The translations under genes were made by a program, and so were the position numbers. A DNA stretch of 22,746 bases from JBHGBB01 sp041946755 (lineage in GTDB: Bacteria; UBP4; UBA4092; JAOAEQ01): the NCBI GenBank assembly GCA_041946755.1, contig JBHGBB010000039.1:1-22746 (forward strand), written 5' to 3'. Below, one piece after another: positions 7,622 through 14,610 of the stretch (within the stretch, counting starts at the first letter, position 1; each line of letters starts with the position of its first letter). The notes under the pieces are model-generated. The model was not told where the DNA came from and searched no databases. It saw only the letters and a program-made list of their open reading frames with translations.

Positions 7622-8299
7622 ATGAAAAGAAAAATATTCTGGATTATATTTATTTCCGGTGTAGTCCTCTATTTAATGTATGTTTATGTCATCCAACCGA
7701 GTGTGCACGCTGAAGGAACGATTCAAACCATTACCTGTTCTGATAACAAACATACTTATGCTCTTTATCTCCCGAAAAACTTCAATAAATATCGGGTATA
7801 TCGCGTCATGTTCTGTTTTGATCCTGAAGGAAACGGGCAAATAGCAGTCGAACAATTCAAGTATGCTGCTGAGAAATATAACTGGATTTTAGTCGGGTCG
7901 AATGACGCGAAGAACGGGCCGTTCGGTCCGATTATCGAAGCGCAGGAAGCGATGCTTAAAGATGTTCAGGAACGATATAAAGTTGATGATGTTAACTTCT
8001 GCGCAGCTGGTTTCTCCGGCGGAGCAAGAATGTCGTATGCTATGGCATATCTGCATCCGGATAATTTTAAAGGAGTTATTGCTTGTGGTGCCGGATTTGG
8101 AGTCGGAAACATCAGCCGGAAAATCATTGTTTACCATTGTATCGGGGAAACCGATCCCAATCTTGATGAAGTTAAACAGGCATATAATCAACTCAAACGC
8201 ATGGGCGTTAATACTAAATTAAATGTGTTTAAAGGCGGGCATGAATGGCCGCCGACTGCAGTTAAACAAGATGCCGTGGATTGGCTTACTTCCTGGTAA
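7622..8299 (+). CDS. Secreted alpha/beta-hydrolase (esterase) 1 of a tandem pair
   Basis: This is a 225-residue predicted extracytoplasmic esterase. Residues 5-24 form a hydrophobic signal or anchor helix, with a possible SPase I site after VHA (28-30). The alpha/beta-hydrolase fold is supported by the nucleophile elbow AGFSGGA (Ser132), a candidate acid in GETDPNLD (Asp178) and the catalytic His in GGHEWPP (His207). The oxyanion-side segment reads VMFCFDPEG. The style resembles short feruloyl-esterase/PHB-depolymerase-like hydrolases, but the substrate cannot be told. The next gene is a close paralog in the same order. There is no Shine-Dalgarno: a terminator-like T-run sits directly before ATG. 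Start choice is therefore less certain, although MKRKIFW followed by a hydrophobic stretch is a good export start. Proximity to sugar-binding and rhamnosidase-like genes suggests de-esterification of polysaccharide, which is inference. Confidence 0.85.
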   Translation: MKRKIFWIIFISGVVLYLMYVYVIQPSVHAEGTIQTITCSDNKHTYALYLPKNFNKYRVYRVMFCFDPEGNGQIAVEQFKYAAEKYNWILVGSNDAKNGPFGPIIEAQEAMLKDVQERYKVDDVNFCAAGFSGGARMSYAMAYLHPDNFKGVIACGAGFGVGNISRKIIVYHCIGETDPNLDEVKQAYNQLKRMGVNTKLNVFKGGHEWPPTAVKQDAVDWLTSW

Positions 8300-8312
8300 T
8301 CCGAGATTTGAA

Positions 8313-8340
8313 ATTAGTGATTAGTGATTACCGATTTATC
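8313..8340. repeat. Heptamer short tandem repeat (ATTAGTG)
   Basis: Two exact ATTAGTG units (8313-8326) are followed by degenerate units ATTACCG (8327-8333) and ATTTATC (8334-8340), in the 76-bp gap between the two esterase genes. Confidence 0.6.
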
Positions 8341-8375
8341 CGGGTTCCATCTTAATCTCGATAATATATTATCCT

Positions 8376-9068
8376 ATGAAACTAAACATTCTTATTGCTA
8401 TTCTCGTAATCATCTTCTGTTTGATCTTAGCTTATGATTATATCATCCATCCCTTGATTCTAGCGCAAGGGGAGAACAAATTAACGACGATCACCTGTTC
8501 GGATAACCAACATCGGTATATCGTCTATCTCCCAAAGCATTATTTTAAAAATAAAGATACAAAAGCGTATCCGGTGCTTTTCTGTTTCGATCCCGGTAAG
8601 AATGCGACTAATGCGGTAACTCAGTTTTTATATGCCAGCCATAAATATGAATGGATTATTGTCGGTTCTCTCGATGCGGAAAATGGTGATTGGCCACCGA
8701 TATTGCAAGCGCAAGAAGCGATGCTGCTAGATATCCCGAAACGATTTCATGTCGATGAAAAGAAATATTATGCTACCGGATTTTCCGGTGGCGCGAGGAT
8801 GGCATATACCATCGCCTATCTGCATCCGAAACAATTTAAAGCGGTTATCCCCTGCGGTGCCGGATTCGGGCTACCGCCGGTAAGTAAAACTATCCCGGTA
8901 TACCATTGTATCGGAGATAGCGACTCGAATCTAGATGAAGTTAAACGAGCCTATAATTATCTGCAATATTTTAAAGATTCTACCCAGTTAGCGATATTCC
9001 TTGGTGGGCATCAATGGCCACCGGAACAAGTCCGAAAAGATGCGATCGATTGGATTGCTGCCCAATAA
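8376..9068 (+). CDS. Secreted alpha/beta-hydrolase (esterase) 2, tandem paralog
   Basis: A 230-residue paralog of the upstream esterase, similar from the signal segment to the end. Shared blocks include the TITCSDN start of the mature part, FCFDP, QEAML, GFSGGARM, the AYLHP block, CGAGFG, the YHCIG block, SNLDEVK/PNLDEVK and GGH.WPP. The catalytic triad candidates are Ser137 (TGFSGGA), Asp183 (GDSDSN) and His212 (GGHQWPP). An N-terminal hydrophobic helix (about 4-22) with LILA before Gln31 suggests export. There is no clear Shine-Dalgarno upstream of ATG 8376, as for the first copy. The pair arose by tandem duplication. The second copy carries an insertion near residues 57-64 (KNKDTKAY) and a shorter loop at GDWPP. 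Function is assigned to fold level only. Confidence 0.85.
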   Translation: MKLNILIAILVIIFCLILAYDYIIHPLILAQGENKLTTITCSDNQHRYIVYLPKHYFKNKDTKAYPVLFCFDPGKNATNAVTQFLYASHKYEWIIVGSLDAENGDWPPILQAQEAMLLDIPKRFHVDEKKYYATGFSGGARMAYTIAYLHPKQFKAVIPCGAGFGLPPVSKTIPVYHCIGDSDSNLDEVKRAYNYLQYFKDSTQLAIFLGGHQWPPEQVRKDAIDWIAAQ

Positions 9069-9193
9069 TCCATCGTATCGTATCCTCCGAATCCAGTTGG
9101 CAACCAATCTAAGGATACCCGGAATTTTCCGATTCTATGCTATTATATCTCTGCTGCCTCCAAGCGAAATTAATCTAGAAAGGTATTTTACCT

Positions 9194-10540
9194 ATGCTCG
9201 AAACTGGTATTTCTCTCCCGAATAGGATACTCAAACATTTTATTTCTCTCAGTCTCATAATCGTAGGTATCAGTTTACTCTTCATCTCTTGCGGCGCACC
9301 GAAAGAAAAGAAAACTATCAAACTCGCATTCTGGGCAGATCGCATCAACCGGGAATCGGCTATAGCGTTAGTCAATCAATATAACCAATCGAATCCGGAA
9401 GTTAAAGTCGAATATTTGCCGGTCGAAAAACCTTATGAACGAAAAGTGCTGACTATGATCGCCGGCGGTGCACCGCCGGATATTATCATCTTATCTCCGA
9501 TCGATGTAATCGAATATGCCCAGCGCGGGACCTTACTGCAATTAGACCAATACCTGAATACCGATACCGAATTCATCGCTTTGAAACCGGATATTATTCC
9601 CGGACTATTAGATGAAACCAAATATCAAGCCCATTATTATGCGATGCCGTTCTGGACGAACGCAGTTGCTCTGATTTATAACCGGGATATGTTCGATAAA
9701 GAGAAACTCGCATATCCGACCGCGGATTGGACTTGGGATGATTTCTTGCATGCCGCCAAGAGACTCACTCAAGATACCAATCACGACGGTAAAATCGACC
9801 AGTTCGGCTGCCGGCCGGTAATGACTACCTTGGGTGCACCCTGGGAAACCTATATGTATATCCGGCAGAATAATGCTCAATTGTTCAGTCCCGATATGGA
9901 AAAGTGCCTGGTTGAAAATAATGAGGTGAAAGAAGCGATTCGCTGGGTATTGGATCTGCAGGTTAAATATCATGTCGCGCCGGTACATAACGAATTGGAT
10001 GCCGGTAGTTATTTCAGTGCCGGGAAAATCGCCAATCCTTTCTTAGCGAATAAAACCGCGATGGCAGTCTGCGGCCGATGGTGGAATGTATTTAATCTCG
10101 ATAAACTGCCGTTTAAATGGGGTATCGTCCCCATGATGAAAGGGAAACATGCGACTAATCTGCGGTCGACTGTATGTTTGGGAGTATCCAGTAAAACCAA
10201 GTATCCGGAAGGATGCTGGCAATTCCTGAAATTTACCGCTGGGAAAACCGGGCAGGAATTTATTTCTAAAAACCGGTCGGAGATATCGATTCTGTATTCC
10301 AATGGCACTTCATCGACTTACCTCAACTCATTTTTCACCCCGGAGATAAATAAAGTCTTTTTCGATGCAGTGGTCAACTCGGAATCATATCCGGCATTCA
10401 TCGGCCAATATGAATGGGCGGATTATACCCAGCAATTGCTGGATCAAGTACTAGAGAATAAGATGGCACTCGATGATGCCTGTAAAAAAATCACGGCGAA
10501 ATATCAGGAAATCCGAAGGAGTAAAGCTAATAAACCTTAA
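9194..10540 (+). CDS. ABC-type sugar-binding lipoprotein (solute-binding family 1)
   Basis: A 448-residue lipoprotein that would capture an oligosaccharide or sugar for an ABC importer. A membrane segment (about 17-32) ends in a lipobox-like LFISC, with Cys33 as the lipidation site. The mature part starts KTIKLAFWADR and contains the family-typical VEYLPVEKPYERKVLTMIAGGAPPDI and YYAMPFWTNAVALIYNRDMF. It also has a calcium-loop-like DTNHDGKID (194-202), common in family 1 binding proteins, and GRWWNVFNLDKLPFKWGIVPM. Length is normal. AAAGGT (9179-9184) is a modest Shine-Dalgarno, 9 bp from ATG. No permease or ATPase genes accompany it, and the next gene converges from the opposite strand only 34 bp away, so its transporter partners must be encoded elsewhere. 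The sugar is unknown. Confidence 0.92.
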   Translation: MLETGISLPNRILKHFISLSLIIVGISLLFISCGAPKEKKTIKLAFWADRINRESAIALVNQYNQSNPEVKVEYLPVEKPYERKVLTMIAGGAPPDIIILSPIDVIEYAQRGTLLQLDQYLNTDTEFIALKPDIIPGLLDETKYQAHYYAMPFWTNAVALIYNRDMFDKEKLAYPTADWTWDDFLHAAKRLTQDTNHDGKIDQFGCRPVMTTLGAPWETYMYIRQNNAQLFSPDMEKCLVENNEVKEAIRWVLDLQVKYHVAPVHNELDAGSYFSAGKIANPFLANKTAMAVCGRWWNVFNLDKLPFKWGIVPMMKGKHATNLRSTVCLGVSSKTKYPEGCWQFLKFTAGKTGQEFISKNRSEISILYSNGTSSTYLNSFFTPEINKVFFDAVVNSESYPAFIGQYEWADYTQQLLDQVLENKMALDDACKKITAKYQEIRRSKANKP

Positions 10541-10574
10541 TTTCAGTTAATCAACGCGCTATTTAATTTCATTT

Positions 10575-11438
10575 CTACTGTTTATCGTAGCTGAACAGCG
10601 GAGAGAACGATTCGGCTATTTTCTGTAAGTTAGCTCGTTCACCCATGGATAACGGGGTAAATCCCTGTTCTAAGAAATCCAACGCGATTCGATAGAGGGT
10701 TTCTTCACCCGGGGTAAGTAACGCGGTTACCGGTTCGGATAAAGTGAACCGAAGTGCAAGCCTAATTAATTCCGGATTGGTTAATGGGTCATACCAGCAT
10801 TTAGAATAAGGATGGAGTTTCTTCATATCTTCCGGCCAATGAGTTTTCGCCATCGATTTTAAAGCTAATAATCCCATGTTTTTAGCTACAGCCGCATCCC
10901 GGATTTTCGGCCCGAAATTACCGGAATGATACATCACAAAATTTACCGGGAATAAAACCGTATCGAACTCGAAATGGTCGATCGCATATACCGCGGATTC
11001 GGTATCATGGGCAGAAAAACCCAGATATTTGATTAACCCTTTTTGTTTGGCTTCAACAAACGCTTCTATCGCACCTCCGGGACCGAGTGCTTCTCTCGTT
11101 TCATCCAGTCCGGCGATGCCATGAATCTGGAATAAATCAATATAATCGGTATGTAATCTCTTTAGAGAGTCAGTCAGTGATTGTTCCGCTTCCAGTTTCT
11201 TCCGTTTCAAGGTTTTGCAGGCAAGAAAAACATTCTTTCGGTATGATGCCAATGCCGGACCCAGCCGGTCGATAGCGTTACCATAAGTCGGTGCGACATC
11301 GAAATAATTTATATCCCGGTCTATCGCTTCAGCGACCAGCCGGTCAGCGGATTCCGGGGTTTCATCCATTACCAGGATCCCCCCGAACCCGAGGATAGAT
11401 AACTGCTCGTTGGTTTTACCTAAAACCCGTTTCTCCAT
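10575..11438 (-). CDS. Aldo/keto reductase
   Basis: A 287-residue NAD(P)H-dependent oxidoreductase of the aldo/keto reductase superfamily (TIM barrel). It begins MEKRVLGKTNEQLSILGFGG, the usual start of the family. The catalytic tetrad is visible as Asp47 (NYFDVAP), Tyr52 (PTYG), Lys75 (CKT) and His106 (FQIHG). The nucleotide-side segments are LIKYLGFSAHD and LLALKSMAK. It lacks the C-terminal cysteine cluster of the ferredoxin-fused subgroup. The Shine-Dalgarno is weak (TAGG close to ATG). It is the last of the - strand genes and converges on the sugar-binding lipoprotein. It lies 181 bp after the MetH-activation-domain gene, with repeats between, so co-transcription is uncertain. Substrate is unknown. 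Confidence 0.92.
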   Translation of the reverse strand: MEKRVLGKTNEQLSILGFGGILVMDETPESADRLVAEAIDRDINYFDVAPTYGNAIDRLGPALASYRKNVFLACKTLKRKKLEAEQSLTDSLKRLHTDYIDLFQIHGIAGLDETREALGPGGAIEAFVEAKQKGLIKYLGFSAHDTESAVYAIDHFEFDTVLFPVNFVMYHSGNFGPKIRDAAVAKNMGLLALKSMAKTHWPEDMKKLHPYSKCWYDPLTNPELIRLALRFTLSEPVTALLTPGEETLYRIALDFLEQGFTPLSMGERANLQKIAESFSPLFSYDKQ

Positions 11439-11449
11439 AACCTAGAAAC

Positions 11450-11470
11450 AAATCCGAAATCCGAATATCT
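11450..11470. repeat. Heptamer short tandem repeat (AAATCCG)
   Basis: Two exact AAATCCG units (11450-11463) and a degenerate AATATCT. The following bases 11467-11510 hold a bulged CTCCGCC-TAAA-GGCGAG hairpin, then more AATCCGAAA. Confidence 0.5.
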
Positions 11471-11606
11471 CCGCCTAAAGGCGAGATTCCGCCCAAGGCA
11501 GAGAAATCCGAAACAAACCCCAATCTTTTAATAAAATGATTTTAATATTAGATAAGAAAAAAGAATGAAGAATTAAATAGAACCAGATAATTTTATTTTA
11601 TATTAG

Positions 11607-11640
11607 TAACTCTTAACTCTTAACTCTTAATTCTTAATTT
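11607..11640. repeat. Heptamer short tandem repeat (TAACTCT) overlapping a gene end
   Basis: Three exact TAACTCT units (11607-11627), then TAATTCT (11628-11634) and a partial unit. On the - strand the repeat encodes the last residues (LRIKS) and the TAA stop of the gene at 11620-12309. Confidence 0.8.
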
Positions 11641-12309
11641 ATACTTTCTTTGATATAACTCCGCATCATACGGCGCTCTTCTGCCGGAACAAACTTCGCG
11701 CGGGCATAACTCGCAACTCTGGAAATCGATTTCGGTTGGAAACCGGATTCCGGAAATGGATTTAGTCGGCACCATTAGCATACTTTCGGTTAACTGCACT
11801 CCGACTAATTCCTGAGTATCGCCTAACAAAATAAACAATTTCCGCTGTTCGGTAATCGGCCAGTCGGATAACGATCCCGGACTCATAGTCGCCGATTTCC
11901 CGGGGTGATATGACTGGACAATATGTTTGTTCATAGTATCGAATGCGATGGTTAACGATTCAACTTTAATCGCATCCGCCCAGAATTGGTGTAAGGGGTC
12001 GGTCATCGTATTCGACCATTGTTCGAGTTCTACTCCGCAGGTCGCGGTATAGAGAAACACCCGATGCGCCTGTTCTAAATTCACGCGCATCACTCGGCTT
12101 TGGAAACGCTGCCCTTCGATTTCGACATAATCGTCTCCTTTGGATTCAATATATGCCGGGCGATAGAGTCCTTTCGGTTTGCCGATAGATTCCGCCTCGG
12201 TTACCAGTTGCATCAATTCCGATAATAAACCGGTATCGGAATCATCCATCCGCAACCGGGACTTTAATAATTTCAGATTTAGTTTTAATGGTTCTGCAAT
12301 AACAATCAT
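11620..12309 (-). CDS. Stand-alone vitamin-B12-dependent methionine synthase activation-domain protein
   Basis: A 229-residue protein resembling the MetH reactivation domain found as a separate small protein in some anaerobes. That domain binds S-adenosylmethionine and helps re-methylate oxidised cobalamin. Supporting motifs are RPAYIE (50-55), CGVELEQW (91-98), SPGSLSDWPITEQ (143-155), the family-like MLMVPTKSISGIRFP (177-191), and a C-terminal cysteine cluster C199-x2-C202-x4-C207 followed by GRRAPYD. The cysteine cluster is typical of the stand-alone versions and could bind a metal or Fe-S cluster; that is inference. No corrinoid-binding or homocysteine-methyltransferase domain is present. 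The URO-D-fold gene two positions upstream is a possible functional partner. The end of the gene lies in a heptamer repeat. A REP-like hairpin ends 11 bp before the ATG and no clear Shine-Dalgarno is seen. Confidence 0.8.
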   Translation of the reverse strand: MIVIAEPLKLNLKLLKSRLRMDDSDTGLLSELMQLVTEAESIGKPKGLYRPAYIESKGDDYVEIEGQRFQSRVMRVNLEQAHRVFLYTATCGVELEQWSNTMTDPLHQFWADAIKVESLTIAFDTMNKHIVQSYHPGKSATMSPGSLSDWPITEQRKLFILLGDTQELVGVQLTESMLMVPTKSISGIRFPTEIDFQSCELCPREVCSGRRAPYDAELYQRKYKLRIKS

Positions 12310-12320
12310 ACTCGATTTGA

Positions 12321-12392
12321 GTAGGGGCGCGGTTTCCGCGCCCGATTAAATCCAGCAAAGCCATTTTTCGGGCAGGGAAACCCTGCCCTTAC
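12321..12392. repeat. REP/BIME-like element A: two inverted GTAR-capped hairpins
   Basis: GTAG (12321-12324) caps the hairpin GGGCGCGG-TTT-CCGCGCCC (12325-12343). After a 26-bp linker, GGGCAGGG-AAA-CCCTGCCC (12370-12388) is followed by TTAC (12389-12392), i.e. GTAA read on the other strand. The right end shares its last base with the stop codon of the transketolase gene. Bases 12363-12388 are identical to 19316-19341 in element B. Confidence 0.75.
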
Positions 12393-14410
12393 TATAAAAT
12401 CGCTTTCGCTTGGGTAACGATGTTCTCTACCGAGAACCCATATTCTTTCATCAACACTTCCGCCGGAGCTGACGCCCCAAATTTGGTGATTCCGATAATT
12501 GTTCCAGTATCGCCAACATATTTATACCAGCCGAATGGTGACCCGGCTTCTATGGCAATCCGTTTCTTAAGTGCCGGCGGCAGAACTTTATCCCGATACT
12601 CTTGCGGCTGCATATCGAACAATCGCCATGACGGCATACTCACTACCCGGGCATAGATTTTCTCTTGTTGCAACGTTTCCTGAGCAGATAACGCTAAATG
12701 CACTTCCGACCCGGTAGCAATCAGGATCAAGTCGGGGTTGGTATTAGCCGCTTCGGATAAAATATACGCGCCTTTAACCAGATTCGCAGCTGAAGTATAT
12801 TTAGTCTGGTCGATAATCGGCAGTTTCTGCCGGGTTAAGACCAACGCTACCGGTCCGCCTTGATGTTCGATCGCAAACTGCCAGGCGACCGCAGTTTCAT
12901 TCGCATCTGCCGGTCGGATGAGGGTGAAATTCGGGATCGCTCTTAACGCCATCAGATGTTCTATCGGCTGATGGGTCGGTCCATCTTCCCCTAAGCCTAT
13001 ACTGTCATGGGTGAAAACATAAATCGATTTATATCCGGATAACGCAGCTAGCCGCATCGGCGGCCGCATATAATCGGAAAACACTAAAAAGGTCGCGCCA
13101 TAGGGTATCAAACCCTCAGTCAGCGCTAAGCCATTTAGAATCCCGCCCATACCATGTTCCCGAATCCCGAACCGCAGGTTCCGGTTCTCATAACTATCAG
13201 GTTCGAAATCGCCGGAACTCTTTAATAAGGTATCGGTAGACGGCGCTAAATCCGCTGAGCCACCGATAAGTAACGGTAACTGCGGCGCGATCGCATTCAA
13301 GATTTTACCTGATGCCTGCCGGGTAGCTAATGCACCGCCAGCAGGACTAAACGATGGAATCGATTTCTTCCAATCGTCACCGAGTTTCCCGCTACGCAAG
13401 AACTCATATTCTTTCGCCAGTTCCGGGTCAGCTTTTTTATATGCATTAAATAAGGTATTCCACTCCTGTTCCGCTTTCTGTCCCCGGTCGATAGCTTGCC
13501 GCATTGCGGTTAAAACTTCTGCCGGGATATAGAATTGTTTTTCCGGGTCCCAGCCGAGATTCTGTTTGGTTAATTTAACCTCTTCAACGCCTAACGGCGA
13601 CCCATGCACTTCTGCGGTATCCTGTTTATGCGGGCTGCCGAATCCGATATGGGTTCTGATTTTGATTAACGACGGTTTATCTTTCACCGATTGCGCGGTT
13701 TGGATAGCTTTCCCAATCGCAGTAATATCGTTCCCATCCGGCAGCACTTGAACATGCCAGCCGAACGATTCGAATCGTTTCGCAGTATCTTCAGTAAAGG
13801 TTATTTCCGTTTTCCCTTCAATGGAAATATGGTTATCGTCATATAAGAGAATCAGGTTGCCGAGTTTGAGATGGCCGGCAATCGACCCGGTTTCAGAAGA
13901 GATACCTTCCATCAAATCGCCATCGGTAACGATCGCATAAATATAATAGTCGACAATATCGAATCCCGGCCGATTATACCGGGCAGCGAGATATTTCTGG
14001 CCCATCGCCATGCCGACCGCATTCGAGAATCCCTGACCTAACGGGCCGGTAGTGGTTTCGATACCATATTTCAGATGATATTCCGGATGTCCGGGAGTTT
14101 TACTCCCATACTGCCGGAAATTTTTCAGGTCGTCCATCGATATCGCATAGCCGGTGAGATGTAAGAGGCTATATAACAGCATCGACCCATGCCCGCCGGA
14201 TAAAATGAACCGGTCACGATTCAGCCAGTTCGGGTTTTTCGGATTATATTTCATATACCGGGTCCATAAGGTATACGCCATCGGCGCAGCCCCTAACGGC
14301 ATCCCCGGATGACCGGAATTAGCTTTCTGGATTCCATCGATAGCCAAACATCGGATGGTATTGATACATAATTGGTCTAAAGCAGTATTAGTAGTTGAAG
14401 ATTGCGCCAT
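12392..14410 (-). CDS. tkt: Transketolase
   Basis: Transketolase is the thiamine-diphosphate enzyme that moves two-carbon units between sugar phosphates in the non-oxidative pentose phosphate pathway. The 672-residue product has normal full length. The N-terminal ThDP-binding half shows NSGHPGMPLG (31-40), SGGHGSMLLYSLLHLTGY (71-88), GPLGQGFSNAVGMA (122-135) and the Mg/ThDP motif TDGDLMEGIS (162-171). The pyrimidine half shows GGSADLAPST (383-392), the catalytic glutamate in RFGIREHGMGG (Glu418), FSDYMRPPMRLAAL (444-457) and THDSIGLGEDGPTHQPIEHL (467-486). The C-terminal domain has ATGSEVHLAL (565-574) and GWYKYVGD. The Shine-Dalgarno AAAGGA (complement of 14416-14421) and a candidate promoter at 14458-14487 support the start. 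The stop codon abuts REP-like element A. Identification is secure. Confidence 0.97.
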   Translation of the reverse strand: MAQSSTTNTALDQLCINTIRCLAIDGIQKANSGHPGMPLGAAPMAYTLWTRYMKYNPKNPNWLNRDRFILSGGHGSMLLYSLLHLTGYAISMDDLKNFRQYGSKTPGHPEYHLKYGIETTTGPLGQGFSNAVGMAMGQKYLAARYNRPGFDIVDYYIYAIVTDGDLMEGISSETGSIAGHLKLGNLILLYDDNHISIEGKTEITFTEDTAKRFESFGWHVQVLPDGNDITAIGKAIQTAQSVKDKPSLIKIRTHIGFGSPHKQDTAEVHGSPLGVEEVKLTKQNLGWDPEKQFYIPAEVLTAMRQAIDRGQKAEQEWNTLFNAYKKADPELAKEYEFLRSGKLGDDWKKSIPSFSPAGGALATRQASGKILNAIAPQLPLLIGGSADLAPSTDTLLKSSGDFEPDSYENRNLRFGIREHGMGGILNGLALTEGLIPYGATFLVFSDYMRPPMRLAALSGYKSIYVFTHDSIGLGEDGPTHQPIEHLMALRAIPNFTLIRPADANETAVAWQFAIEHQGGPVALVLTRQKLPIIDQTKYTSAANLVKGAYILSEAANTNPDLILIATGSEVHLALSAQETLQQEKIYARVVSMPSWRLFDMQPQEYRDKVLPPALKKRIAIEAGSPFGWYKYVGDTGTIIGITKFGASAPAEVLMKEYGFSVENIVTQAKAIL

Positions 14411-14457
14411 GATATTCCTTTCGAACTAAAGAATATAACCTGGTATTTTACCGAAAT

Positions 14458-14487
14458 AGTATAGCGAACATTAAACAAGTAGAGCAA
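14458..14487 (-). promoter_or_regulatory. Candidate promoter for tkt
   Basis: On the - strand, TTGCTC (14487-14482), an 18-bp spacer and TATACT (14463-14458), about 48 bp before the ATG. The -10 is good and the -35 is partial. Confidence 0.45.
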
Positions 14488-14494
14488 CTTTAAG

Positions 14495-14529
14495 AAGTAT
14501 CAAGTACAAAGTACCAAGTACAAAGTATA
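14495..14529. repeat. Heptamer short tandem repeat (AAGTACA), five units
   Basis: Units AAGTATC, AAGTACA, AAGTACC, AAGTACA and AAGTATA follow one another without gaps, just upstream of the candidate tkt promoter. Confidence 0.85.
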
Positions 14530-14610
14530 CTCCGAAGTTTTCAACTGGTGTATAAAGTATAATGTTTCGTCCTTCTTCCTAGCGGAGCGGTCTTCCTTCA
14601 TCCGTCGGTT

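Noticed and set aside
7902..8222. Overlapping 106-codon frame inside the first esterase
   Set aside because: It is out of frame with a clear alpha/beta-hydrolase and its translation has no family features.
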